Translations under genes and position numbers: made by a program
Source: Rhizobium tumorigenes
GTDB lineage: Bacteria > Pseudomonadota > Alphaproteobacteria > Rhizobiales > Rhizobiaceae
Reading direction: 5' to 3'
NCBI RefSeq assembly: GCF_003240565.2
Contig: NZ_CP117255.1
Location: 124,001-188,000 of the forward strand
DNA: 64,000 nt
The notes under the pieces: model-generated
Told to the model about the DNA's origin: nothing
Database searches by the model: none
What the model saw: the letters and a program-made list of their open reading frames with translations, nothing else
Part shown: piece by piece, positions 38,590 to 47,870 of the stretch
How positions within the stretch are numbered: the stretch's first letter is position 1
Layout: each line of letters opens with the position of its first letter

Positions 38590-41100
38590 GTGGATCGCAT
38601 CGAGACTGAGACGCTACTGGCCCTACCCATTCCCTTCACACGCTGGTTTGCGGAGAAGGGCTGGCAGCCCCGTGCCCACCAGCTCGAACTTCTGGCCCGC
38701 GCTGAAGCTGGCCAAAGCACGCTGCTGATCGCCCCAACAGGCGCCGGCAAGACGCTGGCCGGTTTTCTGCCCTCGCTGACCGACCTGACGCGGCGCGGAA
38801 AGATACCGCCCGGATCGGCCTTCACGGGTATCCACACGCTCTATATTTCGCCGCTCAAGGCGCTGGCCGTCGATATCGAGCGCAACCTGATGAAGCCTGT
38901 CGAGGAGATGGGCCTGCCGGTGACCGTCGAGAACCGCACCGGCGATACGCCGAGCGCCAAACGCCAGCGCCAGAAGCTGTCGCCGCCGGACATCCTGCTC
39001 ACCACACCTGAACAGGTGGCGCTATTGCTCGCCAATGGTCAGGCCCAGCGCTTCTTCGGCGATCTGAAATATATCGTCCTTGACGAGTTGCACTCGCTGG
39101 TCTCCTCGAAGCGCGGCCACATGCTGTCGCTGGGGCTGGCGCGGTTGCGGAGGCTGGCGCCTGGGCTGCAGACAATCGGCCTGTCCGCCACCGTTTCCGA
39201 CCCCATGGAACTGCAGAAATGGCTGGTCGGCCAGCGCGAGGGCGAGGATCGCCATGCTGGCCTTGTCACTGTCGCCGGCGGCGCCAAGCCTGATATCTCC
39301 ATCCTTGCCAGCGAAGAGCGCATCCCCTGGGCCGGCCATTCGGCGAAATACGCCATCCCCGACGTCTACAGCCAGTTGCTCGACCACAAGACGACGCTGC
39401 TCTTTGTCAACACCCGTAGCCAGGCGGAAATGCTGTTTCAGGAACTCTGGACGGTCAACGACGACAATCTGCCGATCGCTCTGCATCATGGTTCGCTCGA
39501 TGTCGGCCAGCGCCGCAAGGTCGAGGCGGCGATGGCGGCCAACAAGCTGCGCGCCGTTGTCGCCACATCGACCCTCGACCTCGGGATCGACTGGGGCGAT
39601 GTCGATCTCGTCATTCACGTCGGTGCGCCCAAGGGGGCCTCGCGGCTGGCGCAGCGCATCGGCCGCTCAAACCACCGCATGGACGAGCCGTCGAAGGCGA
39701 TCCTCGTGCCGGCCAATCGCTTTGAGGTGATGGAGTGCCAGGCCGCTCTCGATGCCAATTATATCGGCGCACAGGACACCCCGCCGGTAGGCCAGGGCAC
39801 GCTCGACGTGCTGGCCCAGCACGTGCTCGGCATGGCCTGCGCCGAGCCCTTCGATCCGCTCGAACTGTTCGACGAAATCACCAGCGCCTCTCCCTATGCC
39901 TATCTGTCCTGGGAGACCTTCGAGCAGATTGTCGATTTCGTCGCGACCGGCGGTTACGCGCTGCGCGCCTATGAGCGCTATGCCCGCATCCGCAAGATGG
40001 AGGACGGTCGCTGGCGCATCTCCAATCCGGCTGTTGCGCAGCAATACCGCCTGAACTCGGGCACCATCGTCGAATCGCCGATGTTGAACCTGAAGATGGT
40101 CAAGCGCGGCGCTGGCGGGCGTATCGGACGAGGCGGAGCAACGCTCGGCAAGATGGAGGAGTATTTTTTCGAGCAACTTTCCCCGGGCGACACGTTCATC
40201 TTCTCGGGCAAGGTGCTGCGCTTCGAGGGTATCCGTGAAAACGAGGCGCTGGCCAGCCAGGCCTATTCCAACGACCCGAAGATCCCCTCTTACAATGGCG
40301 GCAAGTTCCCGCTGTCGACCTATCTCGCTGACCAGGTCCGCTCGATGCTGGCCGATCCCGACCGCTGGCACGAGCTGCCGGACCAAGTGCGCGACTGGCT
40401 GGCCCTGCAGCGGGAAAAGTCGATGGTGCCGAAACGCGACGAGCTCCTGATCGAAACATTTCCGCGCGGCAGCCGCGCTTACATGGTGGCCTATCCCTTC
40501 GAGGGGCGGCTGGCCCACCAGACGCTCGGCATGCTGCTGACCCGGCGGCTGGAGCGTGCCGGCGCCAAGCCGCTCGGCTTCGTCGCCACAGATTATTCGC
40601 TCGGCATCTGGGGGTTGGAGGACATGGGCCAGATGATCGCCACCGGCCGCCTCAGCCTTTCCGCGCTGTTCGACGAGGACATGCTGGGTGACGATCTCGA
40701 GGAATGGCTGGATGAGTCCTTCCTCCTGAAGCGCACCTTCCGCAATTGCGCTGTCATCTCCGGCCTGATCGAACGTCGCCATCCCGGCAAGGAAAAGTCC
40801 GGCCGCCAGGTGACTGTGTCGGCTGATCTGATCTATGACGTGTTGCGCAGCCACGAGCCCGATCACATCCTGCTTCAGGCGACGCGGCAGGATGCGGCAA
40901 CGGGGCTTTTGGATATTGCCCGGCTTGGCGATATGCTGAGGCGAATCAAGGGCCACATTACCCACCGGGCGCTCGACCACATTTCGCCGCTGGCCGTACC
41001 GGTCATGCTCGAAATTGGCCGGGAATCCGTTCCGGGAGAGGCCCATGACGCCCTGCTGGCCGAAGCTGCCGACGATCTGATCGCCGAGGCGCTTAGCTGA
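38590..41100 (+). CDS. Ligase-associated DNA-damage-response DEXH helicase (Lhr-like)
   Basis: 836 residues. Helicase motifs: IAPTGAGKTLAGF (I), TTPEQVALLL, LDELHSLVSSKRG (II), GLSATVSDP (III), ATSTLDLGIDWGD (V), QRIGRSNHRMDEPS (VI), followed by the Lhr winged-helix/beta-barrel region. With the phosphoesterase gene that follows, this matches the bacterial set of helicase, exonuclease, ATP-dependent ligase and phosphoesterase; the ligase and exonuclease genes are not in this window. Starts with GTG at 38590. Confidence 0.94.
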   Translation: MDRIETETLLALPIPFTRWFAEKGWQPRAHQLELLARAEAGQSTLLIAPTGAGKTLAGFLPSLTDLTRRGKIPPGSAFTGIHTLYISPLKALAVDIERNLMKPVEEMGLPVTVENRTGDTPSAKRQRQKLSPPDILLTTPEQVALLLANGQAQRFFGDLKYIVLDELHSLVSSKRGHMLSLGLARLRRLAPGLQTIGLSATVSDPMELQKWLVGQREGEDRHAGLVTVAGGAKPDISILASEERIPWAGHSAKYAIPDVYSQLLDHKTTLLFVNTRSQAEMLFQELWTVNDDNLPIALHHGSLDVGQRRKVEAAMAANKLRAVVATSTLDLGIDWGDVDLVIHVGAPKGASRLAQRIGRSNHRMDEPSKAILVPANRFEVMECQAALDANYIGAQDTPPVGQGTLDVLAQHVLGMACAEPFDPLELFDEITSASPYAYLSWETFEQIVDFVATGGYALRAYERYARIRKMEDGRWRISNPAVAQQYRLNSGTIVESPMLNLKMVKRGAGGRIGRGGATLGKMEEYFFEQLSPGDTFIFSGKVLRFEGIRENEALASQAYSNDPKIPSYNGGKFPLSTYLADQVRSMLADPDRWHELPDQVRDWLALQREKSMVPKRDELLIETFPRGSRAYMVAYPFEGRLAHQTLGMLLTRRLERAGAKPLGFVATDYSLGIWGLEDMGQMIATGRLSLSALFDEDMLGDDLEEWLDESFLLKRTFRNCAVISGLIERRHPGKEKSGRQVTVSADLIYDVLRSHEPDHILLQATRQDAATGLLDIARLGDMLRRIKGHITHRALDHISPLAVPVMLEIGRESVPGEAHDALLAEAADDLIAEALS

Positions 41101-41183
41101 CGGGGGTTGGAATGGCGGCGCGAGAGTTTACCCTCCCGCGTCCCGACAGGCACCGGCATGAATGAAACTTGGAAAGCGGACTA

Positions 41184-41912
41184 TTGATAACCCGACTGGC
41201 GCTCGCGCGCGACATGACCGGCCTTGCCACATCAGCCGGCGCGGAAACCAGCGTCCATGGCGTTGCGGCTGTCTGCGATCCCCTGGGTGGCCTCTACCTG
41301 CCGGATGCGGGTATCCTCGTCGTCTCGGACCTGCATCTCGAGAAGGGTGCAGCATTCGCCCGGCGCGGCATGATGCTGCCACCTTACGACACACTGGCGA
41401 CGCTGACGGTGTTGTCCGCCGTCATTGCCCGCTACGATCCGAAACTGGTGATCTCGCTTGGCGACAATTTCCATGATCGCAAGGGATCGGCCCTGATGCC
41501 GGAGGCTTTCCGGACGCTGATCTCGGGCATGGCCCGCGGTCGCGAATGGATATGGATCAACGGTAACCACGACCCTGATGGCACAACCGGTCTTCCAGGC
41601 CATTCGCTCGACGAACTTGTCCACAGCGGCCTGACATTCCGGCACGAACCGAAGGCTGGCCGACAGGCCGGAGAGATCGCCGGCCACCTGCATCCCTCGG
41701 CCACTGTGCGCAGACGGGAGAAATCGATCCGCCGCCCTTGCTTTGCAACGGACGGAGGTCGCATGCTGATGCCGGCTTTCGGCCTGATGAGTGGCGGCCT
41801 CGATCTCGGGCACAAGGCGATGGCCGGCTTGTTCGACCACCCGTCGCTGGTTGCCCACCTGCTTGGGCGGGACCGTATCTATTCAGTCCGGTATGCGAGC
41901 CTCATCGGCTAA
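41184..41912 (+). CDS. pdeM: Ligase-associated endonuclease PdeM
   Basis: About 242 residues of the calcineurin-like phosphoesterase fold. Metal-binding motifs in order: VVSDLHLEKG, SLGDNFHDRKG, NGNHDPDG and AGHLHPS. Family members follow the Lhr-like helicase and are thought to process DNA ends or adducts. The start is uncertain: TTG 41184 (ITRLALARDM) fits homolog N-termini best; TTG 41169 or ATG 41214 are alternatives and none has a strong ribosome site. Confidence 0.9.
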   Translation: MITRLALARDMTGLATSAGAETSVHGVAAVCDPLGGLYLPDAGILVVSDLHLEKGAAFARRGMMLPPYDTLATLTVLSAVIARYDPKLVISLGDNFHDRKGSALMPEAFRTLISGMARGREWIWINGNHDPDGTTGLPGHSLDELVHSGLTFRHEPKAGRQAGEIAGHLHPSATVRRREKSIRRPCFATDGGRMLMPAFGLMSGGLDLGHKAMAGLFDHPSLVAHLLGRDRIYSVRYASLIG

Positions 41913-41937
41913 TCGAGATCCTGCGGAATTCCCGTTG

Positions 41938-43227
41938 TCAGTGGTAAGTTTGGCTGGCCACAGCCGTCATATCGAGCTTCGGTCGTGCCAGGGCCAGGAA
42001 GCGATCGAGCGGGCAGGCACCCTCGACGCTCTCGCTTTCGCAGCCGGGCATCGCTATCTCTGCCTGGAGCGGCGGCGAGGCTGCATCGATCGTGGAGGCA
42101 TCACGAATCTGATCCAGGGTCGGTGCAATGAAGCCGAGACGGACATAGGCCTTGCCCGCGCCATCGCGCAACCGCTCGAAGGTCAGCGCCCCGGTCGGCG
42201 GCGTTTCGTCGTCCAGATAGGGCGGAATGTGCCAGTGCAGACCAAGAAGCGCCGCGATTTCGGCCTGTTGGGTATCGCTGCCCATGAAGAGCAGGAAGTT
42301 GGCGTTCGGTGGTCCTTCCGCTGATTTCGCGTCCTTCGGGTCGGCAGCGATGGCGAGCAGCACCTGGTTGAGGAAATTCGAAACGTCGCGCGCCGCGAGG
42401 TAGGGTACGCGGTTGCCGATATCGTATTTGACCTGGCGCAGCAGCGACAGGCGGATGATGTCGGCAGCGCTCGATGCCTTGCCGAAGGCCACCTGGTCTG
42501 CAGGAAAACCATTAACATATTGCAGCAGGAAAACCTGCACGATCGTGCCGGCTTCGACGATGGGTCCCTTCATGGAAACGCTTGCCGGCTTTCCGTCCTT
42601 TGCCGCCTTGGTCTCGATCGTCCAGGGCCGCTGTTCCATCGAGCAGGCAGGCGTCGCGCATCCGAGGATGGTGTCGAGCTCCTTCATCAAGGGCGCCGCC
42701 TTTGCCTTCATCGCATCGAAACTGCCGCCGGCCGTGCCTCGGATGGCAGCTTCCGCCTTGGCCGGATCGACGGCCCCAAGGGAGGTTTCCGAGGCCGCGT
42801 AAAGCGCGTCGACATCCTTGGTCCTGTTGAACCCGACGGAAAGGCCGCAGCCGGGGAACATCGCCGATAGCAGCCCATTCCCGGTATCGATGGTGCGCTG
42901 GATGGCACCATTGGCCCAACCGAAGACGGAACCAGGGACAGGGCAACCGCTCTCGGGAACGAGGTTCTTGGCGCGCAGCATGGAAACCTCCCAGGCGGCG
43001 AGTTGCTCGGCCGCCACTTTTCCGTGCCCTGTCAGCATGCCGTCGGCGACGTCCCATGTCGGCCACTGCCGGGACGCGTAATGCAACAGCTCCTTGCTGC
43101 TGGTCTGCGGCCGGACGCCGTGGCGCATGACTGCGATGTACTTGTCTGGGGAAAGCGCGCCCGCGCCAGCGGGGCTCCCCGCAGCAGCAAACATCATGCT
43201 GGCGATAACGATGGATTTCAACAACAT
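41938..43227 (-). CDS. Periplasmic histidine-acid-phosphatase family protein
   Basis: 429 residues with signal peptide (LKSIVIASMMFAAAGSPAGAGA). The phosphohistidine motif is intact (VMRHGVRPQT). The second motif, normally GHDTN, reads MGSDTQ: the His is Ser, the Asp proton donor remains. Enzymes of this family (AppA phytase, glucose-1-phosphatase) hydrolyse phosphomonoesters in the periplasm. The changed motif may shift activity or substrate. Cysteines at CPVPG, GCGLS, CATPAC and CESES could make disulfides. Confidence 0.88.
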   Translation of the reverse strand: MLLKSIVIASMMFAAAGSPAGAGALSPDKYIAVMRHGVRPQTSSKELLHYASRQWPTWDVADGMLTGHGKVAAEQLAAWEVSMLRAKNLVPESGCPVPGSVFGWANGAIQRTIDTGNGLLSAMFPGCGLSVGFNRTKDVDALYAASETSLGAVDPAKAEAAIRGTAGGSFDAMKAKAAPLMKELDTILGCATPACSMEQRPWTIETKAAKDGKPASVSMKGPIVEAGTIVQVFLLQYVNGFPADQVAFGKASSAADIIRLSLLRQVKYDIGNRVPYLAARDVSNFLNQVLLAIAADPKDAKSAEGPPNANFLLFMGSDTQQAEIAALLGLHWHIPPYLDDETPPTGALTFERLRDGAGKAYVRLGFIAPTLDQIRDASTIDAASPPLQAEIAMPGCESESVEGACPLDRFLALARPKLDMTAVASQTYH

Positions 43228-43270
43228 GGTTGCTCCGTGGGAAAAGAGCGACCGGCCGCGTTACTGCAAC

Positions 43271-43310
43271 GAAAAATGCCGCTCCGGCCAGAAGGTGACC
43301 GAAGCGGCAT
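43271..43310 (-). terminator. Terminator after the L,D-transpeptidase gene
   Basis: Minus strand: ATGCCGCTTCGG, 11-base loop, CCGGAGCGGCAT, then TTTTTC. Eight uninterrupted pairs, one mismatch, three more pairs. It lies 150 bp past the transpeptidase stop and just before the phosphatase gene. Confidence 0.85.
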
Positions 43311-43459
43311 GTAATAGGATTACGTGAACATTGAGCGACAGTTTTGTGGCGGACGTGACCAAGCAACGTTGTGGCAGATGCCGCGTCGGTGTCTATGAAA
43401 GGACCGTCAGACTATGCGTTGCCGGCTCCGCGCAGGCAGTGCTGCCGGCACGGGCTCGA

Positions 43460-44434
43460 TCAGTTGTCGAATTCAACGACCACGCCGGGTTTGACCATGC
43501 CGGCCAGTTCTTCGGCATCCCAGTTCGTCAGGCGGACGCAACCGTGTGATCCGACCTTGCCGATAAGGTCGGGCTCTGGCGTCCCGTGGATGCCGTAGGT
43601 CGGTTCTGTGAGATCGATCCAGACGCTGCCTACAGGGCCGTTCGGGCCCTTGGGTATCGTCAGCACCTTGTCGTTCTTGCCCTGCTTGAAATTCTTGTCC
43701 GGATCGTAGCGGTAGACCGGGTTGCGGGCGACGCCCTTGACCTTGTGCAGTCCCTTTGGCGATGGATTTTCCTCGCTGCCCACTGTCGCAGGATAGACGG
43801 CGATCGGCTTGCCTTCGGCGTTATAGGCAAAAACCTGGCCGCTCTTCTTGTTGGCTTCAATGCGCTTGACCTGGCCCTGCATCGGCGGACCCGGCATCAC
43901 TACTTGGATCGTCTTGCCGACCATGAAATCATTGCCTTCATTGAGTTTTTCCAGCAGCGCCTGGGCCATGTGGAAGCGCTCCGATAGCTTCTCGGCGACG
44001 CTGGTGTAGCCCATGCTCTCCATCTTGGCTTTTTCGGCGTAATCAGTCGGAATGTGATCGACGATGCCGGTGGCATCGTCAGCTGTGATCACGTAGCTCT
44101 CGATCACCGGCGCCTTGGCATCGAGACGGCTGGTGACATCAGGTCCGACCTTGCCGTCGGTCGCAAGCCCGTTCATGGCCTCGAAGCCTGCGACCGCCTT
44201 GCTGACGTTCTCACCGTAGAAACCATCGATCACCCCCGGTGACGCGCCGGCGCGGTCGAGTAGCACCTGCAGGCGGACAATCGCCGGATCGGGATTGTCG
44301 GATGCCGTCGCCGGACGGTCCGCAGGGATCGACGCGAGCGACGAGGCATTGATTGCGTCGGGCTTCATCTCCTGAGCCGTTGCGGCAAAGGGGACGAGGA
44401 GGGCGAGGGTAGTGAGGAGCGCGGTTGTTTTCAT
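43460..44434 (-). CDS. L,D-transpeptidase with peptidoglycan-binding domain
   Basis: 324 residues: signal peptide (KTTALLTTLALLVPFAATAQ), a PG-binding domain (VLLDRAGASPGVIDGFYGENVSKAVAGFE), a LysM-like stretch with GKTIQVVMPG, and the C-terminal YkuD domain with YGIHGTPEP and GSHGCVRLTNWDAEEL carrying the catalytic Cys. It should form 3-3 cross-links or attach proteins to peptidoglycan; L,D-transpeptidases are important in polar-growing Rhizobiales. ATG 44434 precedes the signal peptide. Confidence 0.93.
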   Translation of the reverse strand: MKTTALLTTLALLVPFAATAQEMKPDAINASSLASIPADRPATASDNPDPAIVRLQVLLDRAGASPGVIDGFYGENVSKAVAGFEAMNGLATDGKVGPDVTSRLDAKAPVIESYVITADDATGIVDHIPTDYAEKAKMESMGYTSVAEKLSERFHMAQALLEKLNEGNDFMVGKTIQVVMPGPPMQGQVKRIEANKKSGQVFAYNAEGKPIAVYPATVGSEENPSPKGLHKVKGVARNPVYRYDPDKNFKQGKNDKVLTIPKGPNGPVGSVWIDLTEPTYGIHGTPEPDLIGKVGSHGCVRLTNWDAEELAGMVKPGVVVEFDN

Positions 44435-44569
44435 GCTGCTCAATGGTCTCGAACCAATGTTGTTCCGTCGCCGCAGCATATATCGATGGTGCCTGCCTGC
44501 GACGGCCTGCAGTCCCTTGCAACGCAACGCAACCAAGGAGCTTCGCGCAGCACCGAAGTGCCGAGTTCT

Positions 44570-45373
44570 CTAGCTCTTTCTGAACACGAAGCTGGCCGTC
44601 CAGCCGGTCACAACGGCAAGGAACACTGCAAAGAAACCATAGGCGATCGGTTGCTCATGGGCTGCATCGGTGATGGTCTGTTCGATGCCGGTCTTGATCA
44701 CACGCAGCGGCAGCGACTTCTCGGCGACGAACTTGCCGCTTTTGAACAGATAGGCGCGAACCGTGTGCACCCCGTTCGGCACGTTGGCCGGCAGGCGCAA
44801 CGTTGCCTTGAACAGGCTGGAGCTGACGAAGCGGACGCCGCTCGGATCGCGGTCGTAGAGGCCGCCGCTCTCCTGCAGCCTCCGGAACGCATCGCGGAAC
44901 TCACGCAGGTTTCCGACGTCGCCGACGAAACCGACAGGGTTGAGCGGAATATGATCGAGGCCGATGCCACGGTCGTTCAGTTCCAGAGGTGTCGTGACGC
45001 TGTCGACGGCACGTGTGCTCGACAGCGAATAGGCTTCCGGCACGCGCTCGAATGTCATCGACCGCGTGTTGACCCAGATGCCGAACACCCGCTGCTTCTT
45101 GCGCACCGTGGCATTCTCGCGCGGGCCTTCCAGCACAACGACGATGTCATACTGGCCGATGGCCAGCAGTAGCTGGTCGGTGTTGCCGAGTGCGCCGAAA
45201 ATCGTCAGGTCGGCGCCGGCGAAATCCGAGGTGATGGCGATCTCGCTGGTCGAGGTGCCGATTTCCATCGTCTCGGGCAGGGGCGTCGCCGGTGCGTCGA
45301 GCATGACCTGGGCACTGGCGCCAAGCGGTGCCAGCAGCAAGGCGGCGGCAAGGACAAGGGTCCGTCCCATCAT
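44570..45373 (-). CDS. TIGR02186-family exported membrane-anchored protein
   Basis: 267 residues: signal peptide (GRTLVLAAALLLAPLGASA), a beta-rich periplasmic domain (TMEIGTSTSEIAITSDFAGADLTIFGA, VVLEGPRENATVRKKQRVFGIWVNT) and one C-terminal membrane segment (AYGFFAVFLAVVTGWTASFVF). Known as the partner of the TSUP permease upstream, with which it overlaps by four bases. Role unknown. Confidence 0.9.
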   Translation of the reverse strand: MMGRTLVLAAALLLAPLGASAQVMLDAPATPLPETMEIGTSTSEIAITSDFAGADLTIFGALGNTDQLLLAIGQYDIVVVLEGPRENATVRKKQRVFGIWVNTRSMTFERVPEAYSLSSTRAVDSVTTPLELNDRGIGLDHIPLNPVGFVGDVGNLREFRDAFRRLQESGGLYDRDPSGVRFVSSSLFKATLRLPANVPNGVHTVRAYLFKSGKFVAEKSLPLRVIKTGIEQTITDAAHEQPIAYGFFAVFLAVVTGWTASFVFRKS

Positions 45374-46293
45374 TGGCCGATACCCTCCAGCACAATGGAG
45401 TAAATATCGGTCGGCGTAACGATCAGCGCGATGGCAAGGCGCACGCCGACGGCGAGCACGAGAAGCCCGAGCAGGGCACGCAACTGCTCGCCGCGCAGCC
45501 GCTGGCCGACCCGCACGCCGTATTGCGCACCGATGACGCCGGCCACCATCAGCACGAATGCGAGCACGATATCGACGGAATAGTTGGTGGCTGCCTGGAC
45601 GATGGTCGTATAGCCGGTGACAAAGATGACCTGGAACAGCGATGTACCGACCACGACATTGCTGGGGATGCGCAGAAGGTAGATCATCGCTGGAACCAGG
45701 ATAAAGCCGCCGCCGATCCCCATCGGCGTCAGCACGCCGACGAAGAAACCGAGGCCGAAGACCGGAATGACACTGAGATAGAGTTTGGATTTCTTGAAAC
45801 GCATTTTCAGCGGCAGCCGCTGCACCCAGTTATGGTGGCCGGGCCGCTTGGGCAGCGGCTTGCCCTTGCCGGCGGCACGTCGCAGCGCATTGATGCTCTC
45901 CCACAGCATCAGAGTCCCGACCGTGCCGAGCAGGAATACGTAGAGAAGCGAGATGATCAGGTCGATCTGGCCGACGCGCCGGAGGATCACGAAGACCCAG
46001 AGGCCAAGCGTCGAGCCGACAAGGCCGCCGGCAAGCAGGATCGATCCGAGCTTCAGATCCAGTGAGCCGCGCCTGAAATGGCTGATGGCACCTGAGACCG
46101 AGGAGGCAACGACCTGGTTGGAGCCTGTGGCGACGGCGACGATTGGGGGAATGTTGTAGAAGATCAGCAGTGGTGTGATCAAAAACCCGCCGCCGACGCC
46201 GAACATGCCCGACAGGAAGCCGACCGCCGCGCCCATGCCGAGGATGATGAAGATATTGACCGATAATTCCGCTATCGGCAGGTAAATCGTCAC
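45370..46293 (-). CDS. TauE/SafE (TSUP) family anion exporter
   Basis: 307 residues, eight membrane segments with the two TSUP repeats: GFLSGMFGVGGGFLITPLLIF and FFVGVLTPMGIGGGFILVPAMIYL. It should move a sulfur-containing or organic anion such as sulfite across the inner membrane. Long cytoplasmic loop (RAAGKGKPLPKRPGHHNW) between repeats. Coupled to the TIGR02186 gene by ATGA overlap, the usual rhizobial arrangement. Confidence 0.92.
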   Translation of the reverse strand: MTIYLPIAELSVNIFIILGMGAAVGFLSGMFGVGGGFLITPLLIFYNIPPIVAVATGSNQVVASSVSGAISHFRRGSLDLKLGSILLAGGLVGSTLGLWVFVILRRVGQIDLIISLLYVFLLGTVGTLMLWESINALRRAAGKGKPLPKRPGHHNWVQRLPLKMRFKKSKLYLSVIPVFGLGFFVGVLTPMGIGGGFILVPAMIYLLRIPSNVVVGTSLFQVIFVTGYTTIVQAATNYSVDIVLAFVLMVAGVIGAQYGVRVGQRLRGEQLRALLGLLVLAVGVRLAIALIVTPTDIYSIVLEGIGQ

Positions 46294-46511
46294 GGCCGGA
46301 CCCCAAATGAACTGCGCTCGTTCAGCAAACCCGGCGCCTAATGAAATTTCCCCTTTGAACGCGCGACGCTCATACGAAACCCTAGCCGGAACCCGTTAAG
46401 GAACGTTTGGGTTTGGCGATGGTAAGTCAATCGACATTCCTGGGCAGAAGCATTTTTCCGAAGGGTGTGGCAAATGCCACAACGTCGGTCACTGCGCAGG
46501 AATGCGGTCGT

Positions 46512-46739
46512 TCAGCGCGCTTTCTGGAACATGTCGAAAGACAGCGAGAGAACAAATCCGACCACAAACAGAATTCCAAATGATGATAGCGAGTATTTTA
46601 CGCTGTCATCCGGAAATGCAATTCCCCAAAGATGCTGCGCCCCGACAATAGTCAGGCTGATGATCAACGACCTCAACGCGATGAGGGCAACATGACGCAA
46701 ATCAGCACTCCGGATTGGGCGCCCCACGATGTGGGGCAT
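46512..46739 (-). CDS. Small two-TM membrane protein
   Basis: 75 codons, two hydrophobic segments (ALRSLIISLTIVGAQHLWG and GILFVVGFVLSLSFDMF). The first 15 residues may be over-extended. Not recognised. It lies between the TSUP gene and the prohibitin gene on the same strand; no clear promoter. The 46294-46511 gap shows nothing else. Confidence 0.5.
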   Translation of the reverse strand: MPHIVGRPIRSADLRHVALIALRSLIISLTIVGAQHLWGIAFPDDSVKYSLSSFGILFVVGFVLSLSFDMFQKAR

Positions 46740-46815
46740 GGAGGCCGCGACGACGAGGCTTCACGAGGAGAATATCTTCCCGCAAGCAAAGCGCGTCAAT
46801 GGTCGGCGGACCTGG

Positions 46816-47688
46816 CTACCGGACGCCGATGAACGGCAAGGCGCCGCCTGGCGTCATCGAGGTAGGCAATTTGCCGTCCCAACCATTGCCGATAGCCTGG
46901 TATTGAATAAGCGCAGGGTTGTCGCGGAGAGCCTCTCCCTTGGCCCGGATGGCGTTCGCATCGGCCTCGCCGCGAAGCGTGATGGCTTTGGCCTGGGCGG
47001 TTGCGAGTGCAAGCTGACTATCCGCATCGGCCTGCGCCTTGGTGACGGTGATCTGCGCCAGCTGCTTTTCGTTCTGCGCCTTCTGTGCCGATTTCTGAAC
47101 CTCGACTTCCGCTGTCATGCGGGCTTCGATGGCTTCCTCGTATGGCTTCGAGAACTTGATGTTTTCAAGCTGCACGCCTTCGATCATGACCGGCCCCTTG
47201 ACGGAGTCGCTGAGCGCCTGGCGGATATCGGTGTTGAGCTTGTCGCGCTGGCTGATGGCCGTTGCCGCCGTGTAGTGTCCAAAGACGTTTTTGACCTGCT
47301 GCTGGATGCGCGGACGGATCAGGCGGTCGGCAAGGCCCTCGGCGCTGCCGAACTGGCTATAGACATCGACGACCTGCGAAGGCGTGATGCTGTAATTGAC
47401 GGAAAGCTGCATATGGGCAGGCTGCTGGTCCTGCGAGTAGGCTTCCGTGTCTTCGATCTTGATGATCTGTGTCTGGACCGGGAAGCGCGTAACGACCGTG
47501 ACGAACGGCGTCTTGAAACCAAGGCCCGGATCCGCCGTGCCAACGACTGCACCGAAGCGCGTGATCACGCCGCGCTCGCCCTGATCGATCGTGTACCAGG
47601 AGCCCAGGATAACCGGCAGTACGACCAGCGCGATGGCTGCGACGCTGGCAATAAGTTTGAGCGGTATGCGTGAAGCACTTTCGGTCAT
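46816..47688 (-). CDS. Prohibitin-family (SPFH/Band 7) protein
   Basis: 290 residues: N-terminal membrane anchor (IASVAAIALVVLPVILGSWY), SPFH domain (DQGERGVITRFGAVVGTADPGLGFKTPFVTVVTRFPVQTQ), and a C-terminal coiled coil rich in Ala/Gln (SAQKAQNEKQLAQITVTKAQADADSQ). Such proteins form large membrane-bound ring assemblies that scaffold proteases and other membrane proteins. ATG 47688 is used; an ATG six codons upstream is possible. Confidence 0.92.
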   Translation of the reverse strand: MTESASRIPLKLIASVAAIALVVLPVILGSWYTIDQGERGVITRFGAVVGTADPGLGFKTPFVTVVTRFPVQTQIIKIEDTEAYSQDQQPAHMQLSVNYSITPSQVVDVYSQFGSAEGLADRLIRPRIQQQVKNVFGHYTAATAISQRDKLNTDIRQALSDSVKGPVMIEGVQLENIKFSKPYEEAIEARMTAEVEVQKSAQKAQNEKQLAQITVTKAQADADSQLALATAQAKAITLRGEADANAIRAKGEALRDNPALIQYQAIGNGWDGKLPTSMTPGGALPFIGVR

Positions 47689-47870
47689 GGTTGTTCTCAT
47701 TGTCATTTGCGGCGGACGTTCACTGGGCCAGTAGCGGCATCGTCATATTATATGAAATAGACGAAGGCTCCATGGCAATGGCAGATGCTCGGCTCTCATG
47801 ATGTCGCGACAATGCGCGGGGGCGTTCGATGGTATACTTTACCCCAACGACCCCGAACGCGCGTCGTGCA

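Noticed and set aside
39667..41046. 459-codon minus-strand ORF inside the helicase gene
   Set aside because: Antisense shadow of the Lhr-like helicase; no ribosome site or domain.
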